Made by a program: the position numbers and the translations under genes. 64,000 bases of DNA. Origin: Stutzerimonas urumqiensis. GTDB lineage: Bacteria > Pseudomonadota > Gammaproteobacteria > Pseudomonadales > Pseudomonadaceae. This document shows positions 50,589 to 63,763 of the stretch, in pieces (position 1 is the first letter of the stretch; each line of letters opens with the position of its first letter). The DNA lies in assembly GCF_003640395.1 (NCBI RefSeq), contig NZ_RBZQ01000001.1:186001-250000 (forward strand). The letters run 5' to 3'. The notes under the pieces are model-generated. The model saw only the letters and a list, made by a program, of their open reading frames with translations. It was not told the origin of the DNA and ran no database searches.

Positions 50589-51791
50589 TCAGACGATGCC
50601 GCGCTCGCGCAGCCCGCGGACTTGCTCGTCGGTCAGGCCAAGCCCGGCGAGCACGTCCTCGGTGTGCTGGCCGAGCTGCGGGCCGCCTTCGCCGAGACGT
50701 CCCGGCGTGCGGCTGAGCTTGGGCAACACGCCCGGTACCTTCAGCGGGCCGGCGGCGGTCTGTACCGTCTCGATCATCCGTCGCGCCAGGTAGTGCGGGT
50801 CCTGCACGATGTCGGCGGCGGTGTACGGATAGCCGGCCGGCACGCGCACCTCGTTGAGCGCGGCGAGCACCTCGGCGCGGCTGCGGCGCGACGACCATTC
50901 GGCGATCGCGGCGTCGATCAGCTCGGCGTGCTGGCTGCGCCCGTCGTTGTGGGCCAGGCGCGGGTCGTCGGCCAGGTCCTGACGGCCGATCAGCGTCATC
51001 AGGCGCTTGTAGATGCTGTCGCCATTGCCGGCGATGAGCACGTAGGTACCGTCGTTGCAGGGATAGGAATTGGACGGCGTGATGCCGGGCAGGGCGCTGC
51101 CGGCCGGCTCGCGGACGTAGCCGAAGGCGTCGTATTCGGGGATCAGGCTTTCCATCATGCCGAACACCGATTCGTAGAGCGCGACGTCGATCATCTGCCC
51201 CTGGCCGCTGCGTTGGCGCTCCTGCAAGGCGAGCAGGATGCCGATGACGCCGTACAGCGAGGAGAGCGAGTCGCCGATGCTGATGCCGACCCGCACCGGT
51301 GGCTGGCCCGGATGGCCGGAGAGGTGCCGCAGCCCGCCCATCGCCTCGCCGATCACGCCGAAGCCGGGGCGATCACGGTAGGGGCCGGTCTGCCCGTAGC
51401 CGGAGATGCGCAGCATGATGAGCCGGGGATTGAGCGCCGACAGGTCGTCCCAGCCCATGCCCCATTCCTCGAGCGTGCCGGGGCGGAAGTTCTCGATCAG
51501 GATGTCGGCCTCGGCGATCAGCCGCCGCGCCACGTCCTGGCCCTCGGCCTGCTTGAGGTCGAGCGTCAGCGAGCGCTTGTTGCGCGATTGCACGTGCCAC
51601 CAGAGCGAGGTGCCGTCCTTGATCTTGCGCCACGTCCGCAACGGGTCGCCGGTCTTCGGTGGCTCGATCTTGATCACCTCCGCGCCGAATTCACCCAGCA
51701 GCTTGCTGGCGAACGGGCCGGCGATCAGTTGACCCATTTCCACGACTTTCAGCCCCTGCAGCGGCAGGTCGCGCTGTGCTGGCTCCGTCAT
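50589..51791 (-). CDS. CaiB/BaiF family CoA-transferase of the second module
   Basis: A 400-residue family III CoA-transferase. The catalytic Asp is D174 in GISIGDSLSSL. Family blocks: VVEMGQLIAGPFASKLLGEFGAEVIKIEPP, ENFRPGTLEEWGMGW, RISGYGQTGPYRDRPGF. It is upstream of the HMG-CoA-lyase-type gene on the same strand, so the pair would activate and then cleave a branched hydroxy-dicarboxylate. ATG at 51789-51791. It is of the same family as ict but clearly diverged, with a different substrate loop. Confidence 0.88.
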   Translation of the reverse strand: MTEPAQRDLPLQGLKVVEMGQLIAGPFASKLLGEFGAEVIKIEPPKTGDPLRTWRKIKDGTSLWWHVQSRNKRSLTLDLKQAEGQDVARRLIAEADILIENFRPGTLEEWGMGWDDLSALNPRLIMLRISGYGQTGPYRDRPGFGVIGEAMGGLRHLSGHPGQPPVRVGISIGDSLSSLYGVIGILLALQERQRSGQGQMIDVALYESVFGMMESLIPEYDAFGYVREPAGSALPGITPSNSYPCNDGTYVLIAGNGDSIYKRLMTLIGRQDLADDPRLAHNDGRSQHAELIDAAIAEWSSRRSRAEVLAALNEVRVPAGYPYTAADIVQDPHYLARRMIETVQTAAGPLKVPGVLPKLSRTPGRLGEGGPQLGQHTEDVLAGLGLTDEQVRGLRERGIV

Positions 51792-51875
51792 CCTCGTCGA
51801 CCCCCGGTCATCTCTAGTGCGGCGCAGGATGGCGCAGGGCGGGGCGGTGGACAATTGTCGGATGGCTAAGCTTGC

Positions 51876-51892
51876 CTTCGCATTACGCGAAG
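51876..51892. promoter_or_regulatory. Palindrome in the CoA-transferase/LysR intergenic region
   Basis: CTTCGC-ATTAC-GCGAAG fits the LysR T-N11-A rule. It lies 40 bases upstream of the LysR GTG and 85 bases upstream of the divergent CoA-transferase ATG, a classic position for control of both genes. Confidence 0.5.
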
Positions 51893-51931
51893 CCGAGACT
51901 GCGCGCATCGCCATTGTCGTCGGAGCCTGCC

Positions 51932-52828
51932 GTGCGCCGGGTCGATTTCGTCACGCTCAAACTCTTCATCGCGATCGCCGACGAGCGCAGCCTGACCCGC
52001 GCGGCCGATCGCGAGCACCTGGCGCTGGCCGCGGTGAGCAAGCGCATCAGCGACCTGGAAAGCCAGCTCGGCATCACCTTGCTCTACCGCCAGTCCAAGG
52101 GCGTCGAACTGACGCCGGCCGGTCATGCGCTGCTTCACCACGCCCGCAACCTGATGGATAACCTCGGCCGGATGCAGGCCGATCTGTCCGAATTCAGCGA
52201 GGGGGTGAAGGGCCATGTCCGCCTGCACGCCAATACCTCGGCGGTGATCGAGTTCCTGCCCGAGGACCTCAGCGCCTTTTGCCGTCAGCACCCGGAGGTG
52301 AAGATCGACCTGGAGGAGCGCGTCAGCACCGAGACCCTGCGGGCGGTGCGGGAGGGGTTGACCGATATCGGCGTGTTCGCCGGGCACGTGCCCGCCGAGG
52401 AGCTGACCGTCTACCCCTATCGCCAGGACCAGCTCTGCCTCGTCACGCCGCGCGCCCATCCGTTGGCCGGCCATGCGCGGATCGCGTTGAAGGAGGCGGT
52501 CGGCTACGACTTCATCGGCTTGCAGCAGGACGCCTCGCTGCACGCACTGCTGCAGCACACCGCCCACCAGCTGGGCGCGGTACTGCGGCTGCGTATCCAG
52601 GTCCGCAGCTTCGAGGCGGTATGCCGGATGATCCACACCGGCATGGGCGTCGGCATGTTGCCCGAGAGGGTGGTGCGCAATTACCTGCCGGCCCTCGACG
52701 TGGCGGTGATCCCGCTCACCGATGCCTGGGCGCGACGCGAACTGAAGGTCGCGGTCCGCAGCCTGGACGGGCTGTCGATCACCGCGCGGCAGATGCTCGA
52801 GCACCTGATTGGCGGGCGGGCCGAGTGA
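51932..52828 (+). CDS. LysR-type regulator of the second module
   Basis: A 298-residue regulator with winged-helix domain at 1-60 (VTLKLFIAIADERSLTRAADREHLALAAVSKRISDLE) and an effector domain from about 88. Paralogous to the regulator at 39357. Divergent from the CoA-transferase gene and upstream of receptor 2, so it probably controls both. I chose the GTG at 51932 because GGAG lies 6 bases upstream; a TTG at 51872 would add 20 residues. Confidence 0.87.
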   Translation: MRRVDFVTLKLFIAIADERSLTRAADREHLALAAVSKRISDLESQLGITLLYRQSKGVELTPAGHALLHHARNLMDNLGRMQADLSEFSEGVKGHVRLHANTSAVIEFLPEDLSAFCRQHPEVKIDLEERVSTETLRAVREGLTDIGVFAGHVPAEELTVYPYRQDQLCLVTPRAHPLAGHARIALKEAVGYDFIGLQQDASLHALLQHTAHQLGAVLRLRIQVRSFEAVCRMIHTGMGVGMLPERVVRNYLPALDVAVIPLTDAWARRELKVAVRSLDGLSITARQMLEHLIGGRAE

Positions 52829-52899
52829 GGGATGCCTTCGCCGTTCGCGAACCCGGTCTTCCCCGAATGTCAATTTAGCCCCTGCCGGCCCTGCGCTAG

Positions 52900-53955
<1,056 letters not shown>

Positions 53956-53974
53956 GTGGCGCATGACGAAGCGG

Positions 53975-53997
53975 GGCCCGGCGGATGCCGGGCCTTT
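53975..53997 (+). terminator. Probable terminator after receptor 2
   Basis: GGCCCGGC pairs with GCCGGGCC around a 4-base loop, followed by only TTT. A strong stem with a short U tract. Confidence 0.6.
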
Positions 53998-54165
53998 CAC
54001 ATGCGTATCCGACAACCGCCTGCCAGCCCGTGGACTATGCTGAAAACTGGCCGAAGGACCCCGGCCACAGGCGCCGTCCGTTAGAACTATGGTCGTATGG
54101 TTCGTCCAACACGCGAGGCTAAAACTGGGGGTCAGAAACAATAATGATCGAGAGGTGAAGAGCCC

Positions 54166-56121
<1,956 letters not shown>

Positions 56122-56131
56122 CGCCAGAACG

Positions 56132-56165
56132 AAGAACCCCGGCTCGCAAGGCCGGGGTTCTTCGT
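56132..56165. terminator. Bidirectional terminator between acsA and mscS
   Basis: AAGAACCCCGGC pairs with GCCGGGGTTCTT around a 7-base loop; TTCGTTTT follows on the plus strand. It serves acsA and possibly the convergent mscS gene. Confidence 0.8.
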
Positions 56166-56178
56166 TTTCGCCGCCGCG

Positions 56179-57309
56179 CTAGGCCAGCCGCGGGCTGTTG
56201 TCGTTGGCGGGCTGAGCGCTCGCGACCCCAGCGACCGTCACCTCCGGGAAGCGACCGCCCAGGAATTCGATGCTTTGCGTCGGGAAGGCGAAGTCCACCT
56301 CCATGTCCGCCATGCGCTGCAACAGCGCCAGGTTGATCTCCTGCTGGACGTCCATGTAGGTGTTGTAGTCCGACGTCAGCATGATGTAGACGACTTCGAA
56401 GGTGAGCTGGAAGTCGTCGAACGCGACGAAGTGCGCCCGGTCGAAGCGTGTCTGGTCCAGCCCCTCGATGATCTCCCGCACGACGCCACCGATCTGCCGC
56501 ACCTTGTCCGGCGGTGTGTCTTTGGTTATCCCGAACTTGAACACGATGCGGCGAGTGTCCATGCGTTTGTAGTTGTGCAGGAACTGCCTGAGCATGTCGG
56601 TATTCGAGCAGACGATCTGCTCACCGCTGAGCGCGCGAATCCGCGTGGTCTTCAGGCCGATGTGTTCGATGTTGCCTGCCACGTCGCCGAAGACCACGAA
56701 ATCGCCGATCTCGAACGGCTTGTCCACGCCGATCGACAGCGAGGCGAAGACGTCGCTCAGCAGGGTCTGCACGGCCAGCGCGATGGCGATACCGCCGACC
56801 CCGAGGCTCGCGACCATGGCGGTGATGTCAACCCCGAGGTTGGCGAGAATGGACAGCAGCATCATCGTCCAGATGACGATGCGCAGCATGATGCCGATGA
56901 TGGTGGTCGTGACCGGGTTACGCGCCTTGCCGTCGCGCGTCAGGCTTTCCATCCACAGCCGCACGCCGCCGTCGAGCCACAGCGCGATCTGGATCGCCAG
57001 CGCGATGAACCAGCCGTGGGACAGCATGGCGGCCCAGCGATCCGGCAGCTCGGCGGCCTTCAGCCCGATCAGCAGCGAAAAGGCGAACAGCAGGAAGCGG
57101 CTGGTGCGGCGGAGCATCTCGGTGGCGAAGCCGAGGATGCGCGCATGCGAGCCCTCGGCCTTGGCAGCGACCTTGTCCAGGCGCCGGGCGATCAGGCTCA
57201 GCAGGGTGCGCAGCACCCAGTAACAGACGAAGGTGACCGCCAGGATCACGGCAATATCGATCCAGAGTTCCTGGTCCAGCAGGGTTTCCCAGTTCAGATC
57301 CCAATTCAT
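56179..57309 (-). CDS. MscS-family mechanosensitive channel
   Basis: A 376-residue inner-membrane channel with five predicted helices in the N-terminal half (first at about 15-40). The pore helix and following loop are recognisable: MVASLGVGGIAIALAVQTLLSDVFASLSIGVDKPFEIGDFV. The beta domain includes IEHIGLKTTRIRALSGEQI. It resembles the YbdG/MscS-like group in having extra N-terminal helices. It would release osmolytes under hypo-osmotic shock. ATG at 57307-57309. Confidence 0.9.
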   Translation of the reverse strand: MNWDLNWETLLDQELWIDIAVILAVTFVCYWVLRTLLSLIARRLDKVAAKAEGSHARILGFATEMLRRTSRFLLFAFSLLIGLKAAELPDRWAAMLSHGWFIALAIQIALWLDGGVRLWMESLTRDGKARNPVTTTIIGIMLRIVIWTMMLLSILANLGVDITAMVASLGVGGIAIALAVQTLLSDVFASLSIGVDKPFEIGDFVVFGDVAGNIEHIGLKTTRIRALSGEQIVCSNTDMLRQFLHNYKRMDTRRIVFKFGITKDTPPDKVRQIGGVVREIIEGLDQTRFDRAHFVAFDDFQLTFEVVYIMLTSDYNTYMDVQQEINLALLQRMADMEVDFAFPTQSIEFLGGRFPEVTVAGVASAQPANDNSPRLA

Positions 57310-57431
57310 CTAACAGCGTCTCCAGCGGCTCGCGGGTGGCTATTTTTCGTGGCCCGTCAGCCACAGAAGTTCCACAAGAGTTCCGCAGGCGGGAAACGCG
57401 GGGGCAGGGGTGGGGGCGAAGGATGGCCGGG

Positions 57432-57788
57432 TCAGCGATGATCGAGCAGGGGCGCGAGCTGCTCGTAGCCGCCGGCATTCACCACATTGCGGTAGCCGAG
57501 TTTCTGGAGCAGGTCCTGTGCGGTCGAGGACCGTCGACCGGTTCGGCAATAGAGCACGATCGGCGTCTGCTTGTCGGGCGCGAGCTGGCCGATTCGCTCG
57601 TCGAGCGCATCGGTCGCAATACGCACCGCACCCGGAAGCGCGCCGGCGGAGAATTCCTCGGCGGTCCGTACGTCGATCAGCACCGCCCCAGGCTGTTGCA
57701 GCGCTGCCAGCGCCGCGGGCTGATCGATGTCCCCGGCCTGCGCGTGCATCCACAGGAGCAGCAGGGGCAGCAGGATGAGTCTTCTCAT
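57432..57788 (-). CDS. Exported single-domain rhodanese
   Basis: A 118-residue periplasmic rhodanese with a signal peptide ending AQAG. The active loop CRTGRRSSTA starts at C81, preceded by PIVLY. Two in-frame ATGs are possible; 57788 is favoured because GGAGG lies 8 bases upstream of it but only 2 bases upstream of the ATG at 57794. Role in periplasmic sulfur transfer is inferred from the family. Confidence 0.82.
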   Translation of the reverse strand: MRRLILLPLLLLWMHAQAGDIDQPAALAALQQPGAVLIDVRTAEEFSAGALPGAVRIATDALDERIGQLAPDKQTPIVLYCRTGRRSSTAQDLLQKLGYRNVVNAGGYEQLAPLLDHR

Positions 57789-57808
57789 GCGCATCGCCTC
57801 CGTTCGGG

Positions 57809-57904
57809 TCAGCTGAACAGGCGCGTGAGGTTCGGGAGAATCAGCACCACAGCCGTGGCGAGCAGGATGATGGTGGCCTGCCGGATTTTCTTCTGTCTGA
57901 ACAT
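57809..57904 (-). CDS. Possible 31-residue small membrane protein
   Basis: MFRQKKIRQATIILLATAVV then LILPNLTRLFS: a basic N-terminus followed by one membrane helix. The ATG at 57902-57904 has AAAAGG 9 bases upstream. The frame opens further upstream to 58003, but that extension is Arg-rich and has no start signal. It is 20 bases upstream of the rhodanese gene on the same strand, so it may be translated from that transcript. Function unknown. Confidence 0.45.
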   Translation of the reverse strand: MFRQKKIRQATIILLATAVVLILPNLTRLFS

Positions 57905-58167
57905 GGAGATTGGCCTTTTCTTATTCTTGGCACGGCAGCGCGAAGGTGTATTCATCCGCGCACTGATGTAGTGACCGCTGGCGTCGGGACGGGCGCGTGG
58001 CACTCGTCGGATGTCGGTTACCGTCCGCCAGACGGTTGCTTACCGGTAATTCGCAGCAATCGTCGTACCACAACGGCAAGAAGCCACCGAGACAGTCGGA
58101 CGAACGTGTGCAGTTCCTGCCCGGGACGCAGGTCTAACCGAGCATCCCACCTACGCGGAGGTGATCC

Positions 58168-58650
58168 ATGAACATGAGCAGATGGGCGGCCGGGCTGATG
58201 GCCGCAGGCCTGGCCGGTTCGCTGGCCGCGCAGGAGGCCGCCACGCTTGAGCAGGCGCGCGAGCGAATCGGTAGCGAGATGGTCGAGAACAGAGAGCGGA
58301 TCGGGCGCGAGATCAATGCGATACGGGATTCCGATACCACCGCCGGCAACCGGGGCGGCGGCGAATCCGCTCTCGGCGACCCGGTGCTCGCAGGCGACGG
58401 CTCTGGAACGGGCGTCGGCGTGCGCAATCCGCATTTCGATAACTCGCCAACCGGTATCACCGCGCCGAACGAGGTCAGCACGCCAGACGATCTGCCGCGA
58501 CCGGTCACCACGCCCCGGCCCGTCCCGCCCGACGGAGCCGCTGAACGGCAGGCGCCAGTCGAAGGTGACCGGCGCGGGTCGCAAACGGGTGGAAATGGAA
58601 CACCAGCAGGTAACGGCATTCGCGGTGCGATGCCATCCCCCGCCCGTTGA
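58168..58650 (+). CDS. Hypothetical exported low-complexity protein
   Basis: A 160-residue protein I do not recognise. Its N-terminal hydrophobic stretch (WAAGLMAAGLAGSLAA) looks like a signal peptide. A short charged helix (ATLEQARERIGSEMVENRERIGREINAIRD) follows, then a Gly/Asp/Pro-rich, probably disordered tail. The ATG at 58168 has GGAGGTG 6 bases upstream, a strong ribosome-binding site that favours a real gene. Confidence 0.6.
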   Translation: MNMSRWAAGLMAAGLAGSLAAQEAATLEQARERIGSEMVENRERIGREINAIRDSDTTAGNRGGGESALGDPVLAGDGSGTGVGVRNPHFDNSPTGITAPNEVSTPDDLPRPVTTPRPVPPDGAAERQAPVEGDRRGSQTGGNGTPAGNGIRGAMPSPAR

Positions 58651-58674
58651 TCTCGGATCGCCGAATCGCAGGCA

Positions 58675-58700
58675 ATAAAAAACCCGGCCTTGGCCGGGTT
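58675..58700 (-). terminator. Terminator of tRNA-Ser
   Basis: On the minus strand AACCCGGCC-AA-GGCCGGGTT is followed by TTTTATT. It lies 10 bases after the tRNA 3' end. Confidence 0.9.
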
Positions 58701-58710
58701 TCATATCTGG

Positions 58711-58798
58711 CGGTGAGGGTGGGATTCGAACCCACGATACGGTTTCCCGTATACACACTTTCCAGGCGTGCTCCTTCAACCGCTCGGACACCTCACCG
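58711..58798 (-). tRNA. tRNA-Ser (anticodon GGA)
   Basis: An 88-base class II tRNA. Acceptor stem CGGTGAG pairs with CTCACCG; the T loop reads GGTTCGAATCC; the anticodon loop CTGGAAA carries GGA. A long variable arm is present, as expected for serine. CCA is not encoded. Promoter upstream and terminator downstream are both clear, so it is a stand-alone unit. Confidence 0.95.
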
Positions 58799-58831
58799 GA
58801 ATCTCGACGGCTTGGCCGTTCGAGGCGCGCT

Positions 58832-58860
58832 AATGTAGCCGAAGCGAATGGCCAAGGCAA
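58832..58860 (-). promoter_or_regulatory. Sigma-70 promoter of tRNA-Ser
   Basis: On the minus strand TTGCCT (58860-58855), a 17-base spacer and TACATT (58837-58832). Expected start about 27 bases before the mature tRNA. Confidence 0.65.
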
Positions 58861-58994
58861 AACGTTTTTTCCAGCGATCATGGCGTTACCGTCGGTCGGC
58901 CGAAGTTAACGTTTTCTCCGTTTCGGTCGCTGGAACGTTTGGTATTAATCCCTGTCGTAACGTAATGTGGCTGGAAAGGAGGCCGGTGCGCTGC

Positions 58995-60326
58995 ATGAAG
59001 TTCAAGAAGAAAGCTCCCAGGCCATCACCGACTACCCGCGTTCTGACACGGCGTCGCATCGACGTCGCGCAGTTGGAACTGGGCATGTACGTGTGCGAAG
59101 TCGACCGACCCTGGCGCGAAACCAGCTTTCTGTTCCAGGGCTTTCCGCTGCTGCGCCCGGAAGACGTTCAGGTCGTGCGCGAGCGCTGTGCGTTCGTCTA
59201 TGTCGACGAGACCCGGCGCGTGCGCCTTGGCGATTCGATGGTGGCGGTGCCGGTTAACCTCGTCCGCCCGCAGCGGCGCGAACGTGTACCGCACGCCCTG
59301 TCGGTTGAGATCGAAGCGGCAGAGCAGGCCTTCGAGAGCACTGCGCTACTGATCGAGGACGTATTGACGGACGTCCAGCAGGGGCGCCCGATCGATACTC
59401 GCGCCTGTCGCGAAGCGGTCGAGCGCAACCTCGACAGCCTGCTGCACAACGAAAGCGCCTTGCTCTGGCTCACCCGGCTCAAGTCCCAGGATGTCTACAC
59501 CAGCCTCCATTGCCTGTCCGTGTCGATCATGGCGATGGGCTTCGCGAACTACCTGGGCCTTTCCGATGCAGACATCGAGACGCTCGGTATGGCCGGTCTG
59601 CTGCACGACGTAGGCAAGATCAAGATCGACCCCGAGATCCTCAACAAGCCTGGCCGGCTGACGGCCGAAGAGTTCGAGCACATCAAACTTCATCCGGTGT
59701 TCGGCTATGAAGCGCTGCGCCGGCAGAGCGACATCCCTCGCGCCGCGGTCCAGGCGGCTCACAGCCACCATGAGCGGCTCGATGGCGGCGGCTACCCGCG
59801 AGGCCTGGCGGGCGACCAGATTCCGTTCATGACCCGTGTGATCACCATCGTCGATGCGTTCGATGCCATCACCAGCCATCGCAGCTATGACGAGGCACGG
59901 CCGGTGCAGGATGCCTTCGCCATCCTGCGCGAGGGCGGCGGCCAGTTCGACGAGAAGCTGGTGCTGCAATTCATCCGCTGGTTGGGCGTCTTCCCGGTCG
60001 GCACCCTGGTCGAGCTGCATACCGGTGAGGTCGGCCTGGTGATGGAGAAGCATCCGACCCTGCATCTGCGACCCAAGGTCCTCGTGCTTCGCGACGCCGA
60101 CAAGCGGCCGTGCGCGCCGCGCTACCTCGATCTATCCCGAATCTGCACCGATGGTCTGGGCCAGGCGTATCGCATCGCCACCGGCCTGCCGGACGGCTCG
60201 CACGGGCTGTACATCGCCAGTGCCGAGATCCAGGCGCTGCTCCATCCTGAAGTGCTCGCGCTGCTCGATATCGAGGACGCCGAGACGTCGCAGCCCGCTC
60301 CCGAGGGGATGCCGCGCCTCGGCTGA
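58995..60326 (+). CDS. HD-GYP domain cyclic-di-GMP phosphodiesterase
   Basis: A 443-residue soluble protein. An N-terminal DUF3391-like domain (about 15-130) precedes an HD-GYP domain (about 165-325) with H204/D205 in LLHDVGKIK and the signature HHERLDGGGYP at 258-268, so it should hydrolyse c-di-GMP. A further C-terminal domain (about 335-420) follows. The start is ambiguous: AAGGAGG at 58976-58982 is 12 bases before this ATG and 3 bases before an in-frame GTG at 58986. Confidence 0.9.
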   Translation: MKFKKKAPRPSPTTRVLTRRRIDVAQLELGMYVCEVDRPWRETSFLFQGFPLLRPEDVQVVRERCAFVYVDETRRVRLGDSMVAVPVNLVRPQRRERVPHALSVEIEAAEQAFESTALLIEDVLTDVQQGRPIDTRACREAVERNLDSLLHNESALLWLTRLKSQDVYTSLHCLSVSIMAMGFANYLGLSDADIETLGMAGLLHDVGKIKIDPEILNKPGRLTAEEFEHIKLHPVFGYEALRRQSDIPRAAVQAAHSHHERLDGGGYPRGLAGDQIPFMTRVITIVDAFDAITSHRSYDEARPVQDAFAILREGGGQFDEKLVLQFIRWLGVFPVGTLVELHTGEVGLVMEKHPTLHLRPKVLVLRDADKRPCAPRYLDLSRICTDGLGQAYRIATGLPDGSHGLYIASAEIQALLHPEVLALLDIEDAETSQPAPEGMPRLG

Positions 60327-60405
60327 CCGGTCGGTCGGTCACGGCGCTTTACCTTGCCGCACGGCTGTGGGTAACGTTCGCGCACCTCAGAACAAGGAAT
60401 GCGCC

Positions 60406-62446
<2,041 letters not shown>

Positions 62447-62497
62447 GGTCGGTCCTTTTCAACCGGGCCGGTCGCCGGCCCAACGCGGAGAACAGGT

Positions 62498-62782
62498 ATG
62501 AGCGATAGCCTGCAATTGATTCTGGAAGACGTGGATGGCACCCAGCTGGAGACCTCCTGCACGCGCTTTGCCGTGGTCTGGCAGGGCAAGGAGGTCTGGA
62601 TCCAGCAGGTTGGCAATAACCAGCTGATGATCGGCGTCGACGTGGAGGAAGGCGATACCGAATACGCCAACCTGCTGCTGCGCCCGCTGGCGACCAACCT
62701 CGTCAGCCTGGAACTCGAAATGGAACCGGTGGAAGCCGAAGACGGCCATGTGCATGGGCCGGATTGTTGTCACGATCACTGA
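62498..62782 (+). CDS. Small acidic protein between aruC and aruE (PA0900-like)
   Basis: A 94-residue acidic protein annotated in some pseudomonads as topoisomerase II, with no real basis I can see. The C-terminus HVHGPDCCHDH is a dense His/Cys cluster that could bind metal. Its counterpart in P. aeruginosa lies between aruB and aruE. It is 12 bases before aruE and probably co-transcribed. Confidence 0.8.
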   Translation: MSDSLQLILEDVDGTQLETSCTRFAVVWQGKEVWIQQVGNNQLMIGVDVEEGDTEYANLLLRPLATNLVSLELEMEPVEAEDGHVHGPDCCHDH

Positions 62783-62794
62783 AGAGTCGACAGG

Positions 62795-63763
62795 ATGCTG
62801 GCACTGGGTAAATGGCTGGAGCTGACGCTTGCCGGCCGAGAACCGATGGAGAAAATCCAGCTCACCGCCAAGGGGGTGAAGCTGCACTGGCTGGCCGAGG
62901 GCGCGATGTTGATCACGCCGCCGGCCAAGCAGGACACGGGGGCCGACGTCGTGCTGTCGGCCGGCGTGCATGGCAACGAGGTCATCCCGATCCTGCTGCT
63001 CGACCGCCTGATCCGCCGGATCGCGCGCGGCGAGCTGATTCCGGGCGTGCGCGTGCTGTGCCTGCTGGGCAATCCCGGCGCGGTGCGCAAGGGCGTGCGG
63101 GCGCTGGAAACGGACCTGAATCGGCTGTTCCTCGGCGCGCATGCCGACGCTGGCGGTGACGAAGCCTTCCGGGCGGCGGAGCTGGAGCGGCTGGTCGAGA
63201 CCTTCTACGCCGATGCGGCACGCACGCGCCGTCATTACGACCTGCATTCACCGATGCGCGCGTCGCGGCATGCGCAGTTCGCGGTGCGTCCCGCACAGGA
63301 TGCGGCCGTGAGCGACGAAGCCCTGGCACGGCTTGCCGACACGGCCATCGAGGGGTTGGTGTTGCAGGAGCGACCGACCCGCACGTTCAGCGCTCACACC
63401 GCGATGCAATTCGAGGCCGACAGCTTCACCCTTGAACTGACCGATGCACCCTCGCTGGGGCGCGTCGAAGCAGGCCTTGCGCGGGTGATTGCCGGACAGG
63501 CCCCGGAAGCGGGCACCCGTCCCAAGCTCTATCGCGTCGTGCAGGAAATCCTGCGACGCAGCGAAGGCTTCTACCTGCGTCTGCCGGCGGATATCGAGAA
63601 CTTCGCCCCGGTCGCACGCGGATCGCTGTTGGCCGAGGAGGCTGGCGGCGGTCGGCAGATCGTCGAGGAGGAGGGTGCGCACATCCTCTTCCCGATGGCG
63701 CAGGTCGCGATCGGCCAGCGTGCCGGCCTGATCCTCGTGGAGTGCGAATCGCAGCCGGCTTAA
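62795..63763 (+). CDS. aruE: Succinylglutamate desuccinylase AruE/AstE
   Basis: A 322-residue zinc carboxypeptidase-like enzyme that releases glutamate and succinate, the last step of the arginine succinyltransferase pathway. Zinc ligands are in SAGVHGNEVIP (His and Glu) and YDLHSPMRAS (His); LGNPGAVRKGVRALETDLNRLF is a family block. Full length and apparently intact, although aruFGDB are not next to it. The stop overlaps the convergent gene at 63760 by 4 bases. Confidence 0.93.
   Translation: MLALGKWLELTLAGREPMEKIQLTAKGVKLHWLAEGAMLITPPAKQDTGADVVLSAGVHGNEVIPILLLDRLIRRIARGELIPGVRVLCLLGNPGAVRKGVRALETDLNRLFLGAHADAGGDEAFRAAELERLVETFYADAARTRRHYDLHSPMRASRHAQFAVRPAQDAAVSDEALARLADTAIEGLVLQERPTRTFSAHTAMQFEADSFTLELTDAPSLGRVEAGLARVIAGQAPEAGTRPKLYRVVQEILRRSEGFYLRLPADIENFAPVARGSLLAEEAGGGRQIVEEEGAHILFPMAQVAIGQRAGLILVECESQPA

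Noticed and set aside
58711-58798. tRNA-Ser as a phage or island attachment site
   Set aside because: No integrase nearby and no repeat of the tRNA 3' end seen in the window.
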